This document shows, piece after piece, positions 1-8,634 of a stretch of 64,000 nucleotides of DNA. Position 1 is the first letter of the stretch. Every line of letters starts with the position of its first letter. The notes below the pieces were generated by a model. The model had not been told where the DNA came from and did not search any database. It was given only the letters and a program-made list of their open reading frames with translations. The stretch covers positions 7,074,501-7,138,500 of the forward strand of contig NZ_JAPEMI010000001.1 in the NCBI RefSeq assembly GCF_026342835.1. The letters are read 5' to 3'. Made by a program: the position numbers and the translations under genes. Source of the DNA: Streptomyces sp. NBC_00154. GTDB lineage: Bacteria; Actinomycetota; Actinomycetes; Streptomycetales; Streptomycetaceae.

Positions 1-1021
1 CCCGGCCTTCGATGATCATGTCGCGCAGGAACCGGTTGTAGCGCTTCACGTTGCACTGCCCCGTACCGATCCGCAGGCCCTTCTCGAAGAGCTTGCCGAT
101 CGAGACGAGGAGCATGCCGTGCTTGGCCTGCTCGTCGGGGCCTCCGGGGTCGGCCGGGACATAGAGTCCGGGCACGCCGAGCGCTCCGGTGGCCCGGACC
201 GTGCCGACGAGCGAGTTCAGGACGGTCGCCGGTTCCTCGCGGTCCGTGCCGTGCGCCGTCGCCTGGTAGCCGACGGCGTCCACGCCCTTGTCCGTGCCGA
301 TGCCCTCGGTCTGCTCCCTGATCTGCTCCACGGGATCGCCTTCGGCGAAGTTGATCGGAACCGCACCGATCTCTCGGGCCTTCTCCAGCCGCTCGGGGAC
401 CCGGTCCACGACGAACACCTTCTTCGCGCCGCGCAGCAGGGCCGAGTACGCGGCCATGAGCCCGACCGGCCCGCCGCCGTACACGGCGACGCTCTCGCCC
501 GGGCGGACATCGGCGAGTTCACAGCCGTGGTAGCCGGTGGGGAAGATGTCCGCGAGCAGCATGAAGTCGGTCTCCTGCTCGTTTCCCGGCGGCAGCTTCA
601 GGCAGTTGAAGTCGGCGTAGGGAACGCGCAGGTATTCTGCCTGGCCGCCCGGCCAGGGCCCCATGGCGACATAGCCGTAAGCGCCGCCCGCGAAGCCGGG
701 ATTGACGGTCTGACAGAATCCGGTGAATCCCTCCACGCAATTGGTGCAGAATCCGCAGGCGACATTGAAAGGCATGACCACGCGGTCGCCCTCTTTGAGT
801 GAGGTGATGCCCTGACCGATGTCCTCGATGATTCCCATGTTCTCGTGGCCGAAGACGATGCCGGGCTCAGCCGCAGTACGACCCTCGTACATGTGCAGGT
901 CAGAGCCGCAGATCGCGGTGGAGGTGATTCGGACGATCACATCGTTCGGGTGCTGAATCCTGGGCTTTTCAACTTCTTCGACCGCCACGGTGAACGGTCC
1001 CTTGTACACGACGGCTTTCAC
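1..1021 (-). CDS. Zinc-dependent dehydrogenase, glutathione-independent formaldehyde dehydrogenase type (3' end cut by window)
   Basis: About 340 residues are visible; the C-terminus lies beyond base 1. The protein starts MKAVVYKGPF and has the medium-chain dehydrogenase layout: catalytic zinc ligands Cys38 (AICGSD) and His59-Glu60 (FGHEN), a structural zinc loop with Cys89, Cys92, Cys95 and Cys103, then a Rossmann fold with GGGPVG near residue 170. Length and loop resemble the FdhA-type aldehyde/formaldehyde dehydrogenases that oxidise small aldehydes with NAD. I chose the GTG at 1021 because GGAGG sits eight bases upstream; no upstream ATG competes. Substrate cannot be read from sequence, so a generic zinc alcohol dehydrogenase remains possible. 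It is transcribed away from the rest of the window. Confidence 0.9.
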   Translation of the reverse strand, partial: MKAVVYKGPFTVAVEEVEKPRIQHPNDVIVRITSTAICGSDLHMYEGRTAAEPGIVFGHENMGIIEDIGQGITSLKEGDRVVMPFNVACGFCTNCVEGFTGFCQTVNPGFAGGAYGYVAMGPWPGGQAEYLRVPYADFNCLKLPPGNEQETDFMLLADIFPTGYHGCELADVRPGESVAVYGGGPVGLMAAYSALLRGAKKVFVVDRVPERLEKAREIGAVPINFAEGDPVEQIREQTEGIGTDKGVDAVGYQATAHGTDREEPATVLNSLVGTVRATGALGVPGLYVPADPGGPDEQAKHGMLLVSIGKLFEKGLRIGTGQCNVKRYNRFLRDMIIEGR

Positions 1022-1182
1022 GGCTGCCACCTCCGCTCGGCGATGCACGCCCGTTCCCCACCCCAGTCCCGCGCCATTTCGCGTGACCCATCTCTCATGA
1101 TTCTCCGGCCTGCGCCAACGGACAACCCGGTAATCTCGGGAGAAATGCCCACCCAGGTGTCGCGCCGAGAAATGGAAAGAGA

Positions 1183-1383
1183 GTGCGAGGAGTGGCAGCG
1201 CAACGGCTCGGAACCCTGCTCGTCCCAGTACCTGGCCTGTCCGGTACGACGTACCCGCCCGGAACGACGGTGACTGTCCGCGGTCGCGGCGCTACTGTCG
1301 ATGCCTTCGTCAACGGCGACTGGCTACCGCTGTCGTGGTGGGAGTTCTCCGACGGGCTCCGCGAGGACATCGCCGACCGCTGA
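1183..1383 (+). CDS. Small conserved-looking protein, unknown function
   Basis: 66 residues from a GTG start; a second in-frame GTG lies at 1192. The C-terminal 45 residues (TTVTVRGRGATVDAFVNGDW, then LPLSWWEFSDGL) use typical high-GC3 codons and look like a compact beta-rich domain. The N-terminus is basic and start choice is uncertain. I do not recognise a named family with certainty. It lies divergent from the dehydrogenase at 1021 and upstream of the acetyltransferase, with no convincing ribosome binding site, so it could also be the surviving C-terminal part of a longer gene. Confidence 0.5.
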   Translation: MRGVAAQRLGTLLVPVPGLSGTTYPPGTTVTVRGRGATVDAFVNGDWLPLSWWEFSDGLREDIADR

Positions 1384-1532
1384 CCCCAGCGCGTGAAACG
1401 CGTTCGGCGGACGGGCTGACCGTTGTGCGAGCCGATGAACCACGGATCCTCGATGATGTGCCGCGTGGCCCGGAACGCGGGTCAGTGACGGGGCTGGGCT
1501 GACGCTGCGGGACAGCCCTTAGGCTGCCGCTC

Positions 1533-2108
1533 ATGAACACGGCCACGACCAGCAGCGGGAATGCTGAACCTTTCATCCTTGACGTGGCGGAACTGACGTC
1601 CGATCCGGAACTGGAAGCCCGGTTCGTGGAGTCGGCTCACCGGATCCTGGCGGACCTGGTCCGCGGGGGTGCCGCGTTGGGTTGGGTGGAGCCCCCCTCG
1701 TGCGATGAGGTGGCGGAGCTCCTCGGCCACGTCGTCACTGCCGTGCAGGCCGGAGACGGGGCCCTGCGCGCCGCGTACCTCGACCGTCGGCTTGTCGGGT
1801 TGGGGTACTGGCTGCGCTACGTGCGGCCGACTCATCGACCGCACGCTGATCTCGAGAAGATCGCGGTGGATGCTGCTGCCCAGGGTCGTGGCGTCGGTCG
1901 GGCGCTGACCAGTGCTTTGATCGCAGACGCCCGGCGGGCGGGTCTTGAGGTCCTCACCCTGGACGCCCGTGGCGACAACAGCGACGCCCTGCGCCTCTAC
2001 CGGTCGCTGGGCTTCACCGAGTACGGCCGTCTGCCCGACTTCGTCGCCGTCGGTGAACGCCGCTACGACAAGGTCTTCTACATGCTGGACTTTCGCCGAC
2101 AAGGCTGA
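1533..2108 (+). CDS. GNAT-family N-acetyltransferase
   Basis: 191 residues. The acetyl-CoA binding core is visible as LEKIAVDAAAQGRGVGRAL (the Q/R-x-x-G-x-G/A signature) around residues 108-128, followed by the beta4-alpha4 segment LTLDARGDNSDALRLYRSLG and the typical C-terminal strand. Such enzymes transfer acetyl from acetyl-CoA to a small amine or a protein N-terminus; the substrate cannot be predicted. It stands alone, followed by the transposase remnant, so there is no operon context. The start ATG is the first in frame. Confidence 0.88.
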   Translation: MNTATTSSGNAEPFILDVAELTSDPELEARFVESAHRILADLVRGGAALGWVEPPSCDEVAELLGHVVTAVQAGDGALRAAYLDRRLVGLGYWLRYVRPTHRPHADLEKIAVDAAAQGRGVGRALTSALIADARRAGLEVLTLDARGDNSDALRLYRSLGFTEYGRLPDFVAVGERRYDKVFYMLDFRRQG

Positions 2109-2247
2109 CACCACACACGAAGGCAAGGAAACGACCCGCCTGCGTTTCGCGATCAGTTGTGCGGGATGAGGGCCGAGTACCTGGTGGGGACGGGCTGTTC
2201 GAGGTCGAGCCGGTCGAAATGAGCAGTCGCAGGGCCGTCAGCCCGGG

Positions 2248-2575
2248 GTGGACAAGCGGTCAGGGCGTTCGACCCGCACCGGGTCCTGTTTGCCACCCTC
2301 GCCGCTGGACGACTTGCGGCCGCAGAACGACCTGGCCCGGTGCGTCACCGACGTGGTCGACGAGGTGCTGGACCTGGGCCCGTCCCAGCCGACTGCACCG
2401 AGAAGCGCGGCTACCCGCCCTACGAGCCCGGGCTGATGCTGCGTCTACTGATCCATGACCACGCCACTGGCGTTCGCTCCGCCCGGGCGATCGAGCGCAA
2501 TTGCGCCGCAGACATCGCGTTCCGGTCCCTTACCGCCGACCAAGCCCCGGACTTCCGGGCTATGTGGCACGGCCG
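2248..2575 (+). pseudogene. IS1182-type transposase remnant, frameshifted N-terminal part
   Basis: Two reading frames carry one family's N-terminus: first DDLRPQNDLARCVTDVVDEV, then after a frameshift near 2390 GYPPYEPGLMLRLLIHDHAT and GVRSARAIERNCAADIAFRS. These match the conserved start of IS1182/IS5-like transposases (helical region that precedes the DDE core). The homology stops at about 2563, exactly where grpE on the other strand ends, so the catalytic domain has been deleted. No terminal inverted repeat was recognised. Confidence 0.75.
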
Positions 2576-3165
2576 GGTCCTGCCACCGCCACCTGGGCCG
2601 GGCGCAGGAGGCGGTCGCCGACCCGGTAGCCGTGGCGCAGCACCTCGGTGCACACGGCTTCATGGCCCGTACCGGAGGTGCGGTAGACGATTGCCTCATG
2701 AGTGTGCGGATCGAAGGGGTCACCTGCTGCACCGACGGTTCGCAGCCCCAGCGCCGCCAGCCGCTCATCGAGTACGTCGAAGAGGATCGCCGCAGCGCCG
2801 ATGTCGTCGCCCTGCCGGCGAGCCTCCTCCACAACGTCCAGGACCGGAAGCAGGCCGTTGAGCACATTGACCACCGCGATCTCCCGGATCGCCAGACGGT
2901 CGCGGCGCACCCTCTTTCGGTAGTTGTCGTACTCGGCTTTCACCCGCTGCAGATCCTCGGTCAGCTCCGCGATCTGCTCACGCAGCCGTGTGGCCTCAGC
3001 CCGATCGGGCCGGCCGGAGTCCGGGCGTCCCTGACCGACACCGTCCGGACCTGACACATCCTGGTGTCGCTGGGACTGCAGGATGACCGGGTCGATCCTG
3101 CACACGTCGCGCACCACCACAGGTGACCGCTCACCCTGATGCCTGAGGTGCGGCTCCTTTCTCAT
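2560..3165 (-). CDS. grpE: GrpE nucleotide exchange factor (second-copy type)
   Basis: 201 residues. GrpE releases ADP from DnaK. The N-terminal 50 residues are variable. A long helix follows (RLREQIAELTEDLQRVKAEY then DNYRKRVRRDR), the four-helix region around VLNGLLPVLDVVEEA, and the C-terminal beta domain with the family signature VLRHGYRVGDRLLRPAQVAV. Its ATG overlaps the dnaK stop (ATGA), so the two are translationally coupled. The last residues (GPGRAT) and the TAG stop lie at the junction with the transposase remnant, so the very C-terminus may have been remodelled by the insertion. There is no dnaJ or hspR downstream, unlike the classic actinobacterial operon. Confidence 0.93.
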   Translation of the reverse strand: MRKEPHLRHQGERSPVVVRDVCRIDPVILQSQRHQDVSGPDGVGQGRPDSGRPDRAEATRLREQIAELTEDLQRVKAEYDNYRKRVRRDRLAIREIAVVNVLNGLLPVLDVVEEARRQGDDIGAAAILFDVLDERLAALGLRTVGAAGDPFDPHTHEAIVYRTSGTGHEAVCTEVLRHGYRVGDRLLRPAQVAVAGPGRAT

Positions 3166-5033
3166 CCGGCGCCTCCCTTCCGCTCGTCATCGACGATCTC
3201 CGCATCGACGACGTCCTCCTCGCCGGTGCCAGGGCCCCCAGCCGTGCTGCTGTCGGCCGCGCCGCCCCCACCGTCGGCTTCGCCCTGCGTCTGTGCGTAC
3301 AGGGCGGTGCCGATCCGCTGCGCGGCCGCACTTGCCTTCTCGGTGGCGGTGCGGATCTCGGTGGTGTCCTCGCCCTTGAGTTTCTCCTTCAGCTCGGTGA
3401 GCGCGGTCTCCACCTCCGTCTTCACGTCGCCGGGGATCTTGTCCGCGTTGTCCTGCAGCAGCTTCTCGGTCTGGTAGACCAGGGACTCCGCCCGGTTGCG
3501 GGTCTCGGCGGCCTCCCTGTGTTGTCGGTCCTCCTCCGCGTACTGCTCGGCCTCCTGCACCATGCGGTCGATGTCGTCCCTGGGCAGCGAGGAGCCACCG
3601 GTGACGGTCATCTTCTGCTCCATGCCGGTGCCGAGGTCCTTGGCAGCGACGTGCATGATGCCGTTGGCGTCGATGTCGAACGCGACCTCGATCTGCGGGA
3701 CACCACGCGGGGCCGGCGGCAGACCGGTCAGCTCGAAGACGCCGAGCTTCTTGTTGTACGCCGCGATCTCGCGCTCGCCCTGGTAGACCTGGATCTGCAC
3801 CGACGGCTGGTTGTCGTCGGCCGTCGTGAAGATCTCGGACCGCTTGGTCGGGATCGTGGTGTTGCGCTCGATGAGCTTCGTCATGATGCCGCCCTTGGTC
3901 TCGATACCGAGGGACAGCGGCGTGACGTCGAGGAGCAGAACGTCCTTGACCTCACCCTTGAGGACACCGGCCTGGAGCGAGGCACCGATGGCGACGACCT
4001 CGTCGGGGTTCACACCCTTGTGCGGATCCTTGGAGGTCAGTTCCTTCACCAGCTCGGTCACTGCCGGCATCCGCGTCGAACCGCCCACCAGGATCACATG
4101 ATCGATGTCCGACACCTTGATCCCGGCGTCCTTGATCGCGTTGTGGAACGGACCCTTGCAGCGCTCCAGCAGGGTGGCCGTGAGCTGCTCGAACTGCGCA
4201 CGTGTCAGCTTCTCGTCCAGATGCAGTGGGCCTTCGGCAGACGCGGAGATGTAGGGCAGGTTGATCGTCGTCTCGGTCGCGGACGACAGTTCGATCTTCG
4301 CCTTCTCCGCGGCCTCGCGCAGACGCTGCAGCGCCATCTTGTCCTTGGACAAGTCGACGCCATAGCCGTTCTTGAACTGCTTCACCAGGTGGTCGACGAT
4401 CCGCTGGTCCCAGTCGTCACCGCCGAGGTGCGTGTCGCCATTGGTCGCCTTGACCTCCACCAGGCCCTCGCCGATCTCCAGCAGGGACACGTCGAAGGTG
4501 CCGCCACCGAGGTCGAACACGAGGATCGTCTGGTCGTTCTCCTTGTCCAGACCGTAGGCCAGCGCCGCGGACGTCGGCTCGTTGATGATCCGCAGGACGT
4601 TCAGGCCCGCGATGTGGCCCGCCTCCTTGGTCGCGGTGCGCTGAGAGTCGTTGAAGTACGCCGGGACGGTGATCACCGCGTCGGTGACGTCCTCCCCGAG
4701 ATGTGCTTCGGCGTCCCGCTTCAGCTTCTGCAGCACGCGTGCGGAGATCTCCTGCGCGGTGTACCGCTTGCCATCGATGTCGCCGGACTCGGGGAAACGC
4801 CACTGCGCCTCTCCCATGTGCCGCTTGACCGACCGCGCGGTGCGCTCGACATTCGTCACCGCCTGCCGCTTGGCGATCTCGCCGACGAGTACCTCACCCG
4901 TCTTGGCGAACGCCACCACCGACGGAGTGGTCCGCGCACCCTCGGTATTCGCAATGACCGTCGGCTCACCGGCCTCGAGCACAGACACCACGGAGTTCGT
5001 CGTTCCCAGGTCAACACCCACAGCCCGTGCCAT
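3162..5033 (-). CDS. dnaK: Hsp70 chaperone DnaK
   Basis: 623 residues, full Hsp70 length. The ATPase domain begins MARAVGVDLGTTNSVVSVLE and has the phosphate loops VFDLGGGTFDVSLLEIG and ILVGGSTRMPAV. The linker DVLLLDVTPLSLGIET leads to the substrate-binding domain, then a helical lid and an acidic tail containing DVVDAEIVDDE, typical of actinobacterial DnaK. A GTG at 5036 is also in frame, but ATG 5033 has better spacing (five bases) from GGGAGG. It is coupled to grpE by a four-base overlap. A HAIR-like HspR operator overlaps its -35 box, so heat-shock repression by HspR is expected. The short operon without dnaJ/hspR suggests an additional dnaK copy in the genome. Confidence 0.97.
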   Translation of the reverse strand: MARAVGVDLGTTNSVVSVLEAGEPTVIANTEGARTTPSVVAFAKTGEVLVGEIAKRQAVTNVERTARSVKRHMGEAQWRFPESGDIDGKRYTAQEISARVLQKLKRDAEAHLGEDVTDAVITVPAYFNDSQRTATKEAGHIAGLNVLRIINEPTSAALAYGLDKENDQTILVFDLGGGTFDVSLLEIGEGLVEVKATNGDTHLGGDDWDQRIVDHLVKQFKNGYGVDLSKDKMALQRLREAAEKAKIELSSATETTINLPYISASAEGPLHLDEKLTRAQFEQLTATLLERCKGPFHNAIKDAGIKVSDIDHVILVGGSTRMPAVTELVKELTSKDPHKGVNPDEVVAIGASLQAGVLKGEVKDVLLLDVTPLSLGIETKGGIMTKLIERNTTIPTKRSEIFTTADDNQPSVQIQVYQGEREIAAYNKKLGVFELTGLPPAPRGVPQIEVAFDIDANGIMHVAAKDLGTGMEQKMTVTGGSSLPRDDIDRMVQEAEQYAEEDRQHREAAETRNRAESLVYQTEKLLQDNADKIPGDVKTEVETALTELKEKLKGEDTTEIRTATEKASAAAQRIGTALYAQTQGEADGGGGAADSSTAGGPGTGEEDVVDAEIVDDERKGGAG

Positions 5034-5065
5034 CACTGCCTCCCTTTCCCGGCAATGCTTGATGC

Positions 5066-5102
5066 CCTTCCATTGATAAAACCTGAGTGCACCTGGGTCA
5101 AG
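5066..5102 (-). promoter_or_regulatory. dnaK promoter with HspR-binding HAIR element
   Basis: Reading toward dnaK, CTTGACC-N7-ACTCAGG (5102 to 5082) matches the HAIR consensus CTTGAGT-N7-ACTCAAG at 11 of 14 arm positions. The TTGACC in the left arm doubles as a -35 box, and TATCAA follows 17 bases later as -10. HspR bound here would block RNA polymerase; release under heat shock is known for this family. The stop codon of the broken upstream reading frame lies inside the element. Confidence 0.85.
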
Positions 5103-5360
5103 TATGGTCCTCCCTGGCCTGCCGCAGTGCGGTGTTCGGGCCGGCCTGTTCGGGGGCCGCGCTCACATCGCGGCGTTGCCTGTTGTTGTGCCTGCGCAAC
5201 CTCTCGATCTGCTGGACGAGACCGTCCACGCGGTCGGCAAGATCGCGGCGCTCCTCCAGATACGGGCGCGCGTGACCGAGCGGCTCGATGAGGCGGGCGG
5301 CGTCGCTGAGGTCGATCCTGCAATTCGGGGGCGAACCGGTTCGGAGTGCCGGGCGGCCAT
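5098..5360 (-). pseudogene. Short coiled-coil coding remnant upstream of dnaK, apparent frameshift
   Basis: From about 5330 down to a TGA at 5098 one frame has very high third-position GC and encodes IDLSDAARLIEPLGHARPYL followed by a heptad-rich stretch ERRDLADRVDGLVQQIERLR. No start codon exists in this frame before an upstream TAA. The neighbouring frame supplies ATG 5360 (MAARHSEPVRPRI) and would join if one indel were corrected near 5310. I do not recognise the family. It is on the dnaK strand and ends inside the dnaK promoter. Confidence 0.4.
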
Positions 5361-5657
5361 CGTGTTACTCCCTGGGGCCATTGTCCCCGTTCGCCAAGTC
5401 ACCGGCCTGCTCGCCGGTGCTTCGACCCTGCGGGCCTGCCCTGATGAGCACCGACCCGTTCCGTGAGCTCGAACGACCCACGACCAACGGTGACGAGCGC
5501 CGAATCCACCGCCGACCAGGGACACCGGTTCCGCGTCACGGAGCTTCCCGCGGCCGACCGATGCGAGTGCCGGCAGAGTCCGATGACTACGCCGCCTCGC
5601 CGACGATGTAATCAATCCCCAGGAGCAAGTCACCACCGGGCTACAAAGGATGCGAAC

Positions 5658-5870
5658 TCAGCCCGGTTGGCCCGACTGACGCGAGAGGACATCCGGGGAC
5701 GTGTCCGCGCCGGAGAGGTCTCCCCTTTCCTCGTCGGCAGGGCCTCCCGTGCAGGTCTCCAGGAGTGTGACGGTTGAGGTCGGTTCGATCGCGCACGGGG
5801 CCGTGCGGCCGTGGTCGGCGTCGATCGCCCGGCCGGCCCTGTGGACGACGGGATCGGAGCCGTCGGACAT
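5658..5870 (-). CDS. Possible small protein, unknown (weak)
   Basis: 70 codons starting MSDGSDPVVHRAGRAIDADH with roughly nine in ten codons ending in G or C, the normal coding signature here. The frame stays open upstream without a better start, no ribosome binding site is visible, and no family is recognised. It may be a remnant. The rest of 5361-6096 shows nothing convincing. Confidence 0.25.
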   Translation of the reverse strand: MSDGSDPVVHRAGRAIDADHGRTAPCAIEPTSTVTLLETCTGGPADEERGDLSGADTSPDVLSRQSGQPG

Positions 5871-6096
5871 GTCTGCGGTGGTGCGGCGGTCCCGGAGTGG
5901 TCGGCGGCTGCAGAAGAGCCGGCGAGGACCGATCGACCGTGGAATCGGCAGCCTTCGGCTGTTTCAGGGGCGCGCCTTGCTGAGGGAAATTCTCGACGGC
6001 GCGATGGAGACCAGGACCGGACTTACAGCATCGCGAAGGGGCTCGGACGAGGCGCCAGGTCCTGCCGTCCTCGCAACAAGACAAAGAGGAGAGGTC

Positions 6097-6468
6097 ATGG
6101 CGCGGGTGGTAGTGGAGGGCACCGATATCGTTGTTCGCCTGTCATGGTGGGAGAAGGTGGTGACACGCCACGACGATGTGCGGGTACCGGGATCGGCACT
6201 TCGCCGGCTGTATATCGAGCCCGACTGGTGGCGGGCGCTTCGCGGTGGGCGCGGTCGGGGCACCTGGATTCCTGGACGGCTGTGCGCGGGTATCCGCCCA
6301 CTTCCGGAGGGACAGGACTTCGCGTTGGTACGGGCCGGCGGGCCGGTGCTGTGTGTGGAACTGCGCCGGGGTGCACCGTTCAGCAGGCTGGCGATCTCCG
6401 TCCCCGACCCTGAGAGGGCGATGCGGGTACTGCTGCCGCTGGTGCCGCGGGATCGTCTGGGAACGTGA
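6097..6468 (+). CDS. Hypothetical protein, PH-like fold possible
   Basis: 123 residues from ATG 6097, chosen over longer in-frame openings because AGGAGAGG lies directly upstream. The sequence begins MARVVVEGTDIVVRLSWWEK and alternates short hydrophobic strands with basic turns (RRLYIEPDWWRALRGGRGRG), ending in an amphipathic helix RAMRVLLPLVPRD. This strand-rich pattern resembles bacterial PH-domain-like proteins of Streptomyces, an inference from pattern only. It is cytosolic, with no signal peptide or membrane segment. It stands upstream of the CsbD gene in the stress-protein island. Confidence 0.7.
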   Translation: MARVVVEGTDIVVRLSWWEKVVTRHDDVRVPGSALRRLYIEPDWWRALRGGRGRGTWIPGRLCAGIRPLPEGQDFALVRAGGPVLCVELRRGAPFSRLAISVPDPERAMRVLLPLVPRDRLGT

Positions 6469-6827
6469 GTGCCGGTGATTTGATGCCGCTGATCGGATCC
6501 TCCGTGGCAGGGCCGACTCCTCCCCGCGCGTCCGGGACCTGAAGCCCGGCGAACTGTGCCCCGCTGGAGCCGCCACCCGGACGGGGGAATCGGCAGCAGG
6601 TGTCACCGCCTTGTGCGGCACGGGACATGTGATCCCGGACGGTTCTGCCACGCCGCATCAAACCGACCCGGAACCGACCAGGTGCGCGGCCGGCTGTTGG
6701 CGTGCGTGCGCCCCTACGGCCCTTCGCCCGGTTGCTCGTGTGCGCGCCACCTCACCGATTGCGGCCTCGGAGTGATCGGCGCAGGGTTGGTACGTCAGTC
6801 CCCCTCACAGTGAAGGACAGCATCGTT

Positions 6828-7001
6828 ATGAGTAAGGCAAAGGCGAAGGCCAAGCAGGTCAAGGGCAAGCTGAAGGAAACCGCCGGCGATGCCATCGGCG
6901 ACAAGGGCATGCAGGCAGAGGGCCGCAGTGAGCGATTGACGGGCAAGGCCCAGGAGACCGCAGCCAAGGCGGCTGAGCGGTTGAAGAAGTCCGGACGGTA
7001 G
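6828..7001 (+). CDS. CsbD-family general stress protein
   Basis: 57 residues, Lys/Ala/Gly-rich: MSKAKAKAKQVKGKLKETAG, then DKGMQAEGRSERLTGKAQET. The CsbD hallmarks KGKxKExxG and the repeated helix are present. Family members are small, very hydrophilic cytosolic proteins induced through general stress sigma factors; their biochemical role is unresolved. I chose ATG 6828 because homologous sequence starts there; upstream in-frame codons are not CsbD-like. No clear sigma-B type promoter was found immediately upstream. Confidence 0.92.
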   Translation: MSKAKAKAKQVKGKLKETAGDAIGDKGMQAEGRSERLTGKAQETAAKAAERLKKSGR

Positions 7002-7099
7002 TCGCCTGGGCGCAGGAAGGACCGCGCAGCCGGGGTGACGGCATCCGGGCTTCACGCTTGCGCGCCGAGGTTTGAGATTTCGGTGCTACTGAACTTCGC

Positions 7100-7118
7100 C
7101 GGCGTTCAGCGAACGCCG
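7100..7118 (+). terminator. Short hairpin, possible terminator after csbD-like gene
   Basis: CGGCGTTC-AGC-GAACGCCG is a perfect 8-bp stem with a 3-base loop, about 100 bases past the CsbD stop. There is no U-tract, as is common in Streptomyces. The remaining 7002-7412 gap shows no supported gene. Confidence 0.4.
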
Positions 7119-7412
7119 AGTCCGAGTCGCTTGCAACACCGGCTCGGAGGCTGATCACCCGTCAGGCACGCTGCTCCACAGGTGGAGTCGTCGTGCCCGG
7201 CCCGTCGTCCCGCGCCTGCCATGGCTGTTCCTACCGAGCGTTCGTCCCTGCGCAGAGGGCAGCCATGGCGGGGTGGGCGGGTTCACAAGCCCGCCCCTAC
7301 TCGTCGTCACACGACCCGGGTGCCCGAAGGTCGACAGCTCATGCTGCGGAGCCAAGGGTTCGGCAAGGAGCGTTCCATGGTGCCGGTCGGAAAGAGGAAC
7401 CGGTGGTGATCC

Positions 7413-7673
7413 GTGCAGAGCGGCCGTGATGAACCAGGGACCGCACCTCGGGCAGTTGCACGACGCGTCATGCAGGAGCCGGGCGGGCCCATGCTCGTGG
7501 AAGGGCCCGTCGAAGTCGTCCAGGAGGACGGCACCATTGCTCGCTCGGACCGGCCTGTCGTCGCTCTGTGCACCTGCCGACGGAGCCTCGTCTTCCCTTG
7601 GTGCGACACGAGCCACCGCGGCCGGAAGAAGCGGAAGGCCCCACCGCCGGCCTCGGAGCGGCACGCGGAGTGA
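7413..7673 (+). CDS. CDGSH-type iron-sulfur protein
   Basis: Up to 86 residues. The core VALCTCRRSLVFPWCDTSHR is the CDGSH signature: Cys-x-Cys, then Pro-x-Cys-Asp and a fourth ligand His, which together hold a redox-active 2Fe-2S cluster. The usual Gly in CDGSH is replaced by Thr. A strand pair precedes it (MLVEGPVEVVQEDGTIARSD). The start is uncertain: GTG 7413, ATG 7470 and ATG 7491 are all in frame and none has a strong ribosome site; homologues usually start close to the strand at 7491. It lies among other small stress-type genes. Confidence 0.85.
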   Translation: MQSGRDEPGTAPRAVARRVMQEPGGPMLVEGPVEVVQEDGTIARSDRPVVALCTCRRSLVFPWCDTSHRGRKKRKAPPPASERHAE

Positions 7674-8070
7674 GGACTCGTCATCCCGCCGGGCGCCGAG
7701 CAACTGCCGTTCGGCGTCGCAGCCACCGGATGGTTGGAAGACCGGTTCGAGGGCCGGTGACGCGGCGCCCTCGCAATCCCACAGGTGGCGACACCCTGCT
7801 GTGACGTTGTTCTGCCGGGAGCGGGGCAGCCTCGACGGCTGGGAAGCGATTCTCGGCAACTCGGTGTGGGTCGAATGGCGAGGGGTCGACTCCCACCAAT
7901 ACCAGCTTGTGGGCGTGCCGGACCGCAGGGAAGCGGGAATGCGGGGGTGTGCCTGGGGCATGGCTGCGCCGGGGAGGTGAGTGCCGTGTCCGTCTTCGCG
8001 CGCAGAGCGCAGGTTTTGCCTGTCTGCGGTTCCGTTCGCAGAGGGCGACGAACTCGATGAAGGGACTGTC
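7674..8070. other. Gap without supported gene
   Basis: About 400 bases between the CDGSH gene and the hemerythrin gene. Open frames exist on both strands but their composition is Arg/Pro/Gly-rich, as expected of shadow frames in high-GC DNA, and I recognise nothing. Confidence 0.5.
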
Positions 8071-8634
8071 ATGGGACACGGCGGCAATGTGATCGTGGAG
8101 TTCACGGCCGATCATCGTGAGCTGGAGGAGTTGTTCGCGCAGATCGAAGCGCAGCCGGTCGACCATCCGCGGCGACGTGAGCTGGCGGACCGGCTGACCG
8201 CAGAACTTGTGCGGCACTCCGTCGCCGAGGAGATGTACCTGTATCCGACGGTACGCAAACACGTACCGCACGGTGGGGCACTGGCGGACAAGGAACTCGC
8301 CGATCACGCCAAGGTCGAGCAGATGCTCAAGGATCTCGAAGACCTGCCCGCCGACGATCCGCAGTTCAACGACATCGTTGCGAAGCTCAAGTTCGAGGTC
8401 GCCTCCCACGTGCGTGAGGAGGAGCACGAGCTGTTCCCGAGACTCGCGGAGTCGTTTTCGTCCGACAAGCTGGACGAGCTGGGGCGGCTGGTGCGCCGGG
8501 CCAAGGAGATGGCCCCCACCCGACCGCACCCCTCCCTCCCGAACACCCCGCCCGCCAACAAACTCCTCGCGCCCGGCGTCGGACTGGTGGACCGCGTACG
8601 CGACCTGCTCAGCAGCCGCACGCCTACAGGTTGA
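8071..8634 (+). CDS. Hemerythrin HHE domain protein
   Basis: 187 residues from ATG 8071 (AAGGGA ribosome site nine bases upstream). A four-helix HHE cation-binding domain covers residues 1-150: the metal ligands appear as FTADHRELEELF, VRHSVAEEMYLYP, LADHAKVEQML and VASHVREEEHELFPR, giving the H..H..E..H..H..E set for a di-iron or oxygen/NO-sensing site. The C-terminal 35 residues (TRPHPSLPNTPPANKLLAPG) are a Pro-rich tail common in actinobacterial members. It is likely a cytosolic stress protein handling oxygen, NO or iron. Confidence 0.93.
   Translation: MGHGGNVIVEFTADHRELEELFAQIEAQPVDHPRRRELADRLTAELVRHSVAEEMYLYPTVRKHVPHGGALADKELADHAKVEQMLKDLEDLPADDPQFNDIVAKLKFEVASHVREEEHELFPRLAESFSSDKLDELGRLVRRAKEMAPTRPHPSLPNTPPANKLLAPGVGLVDRVRDLLSSRTPTG

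Noticed and set aside
3519..5291. Long open frame (590 codons) on the plus strand opposite dnaK
   Set aside because: It is the antisense of a clear Hsp70 gene; long mirror frames are normal in high-GC DNA.
5163..5636. 157-codon minus-strand frame
   Set aside because: Ser/Arg-rich, poor codon bias except at its end, no family; the coding signal there lies in the neighbouring frame.
7155..8105. 316-codon minus-strand frame
   Set aside because: Overlaps the CDGSH gene antisense and has low-complexity Arg/Pro composition.
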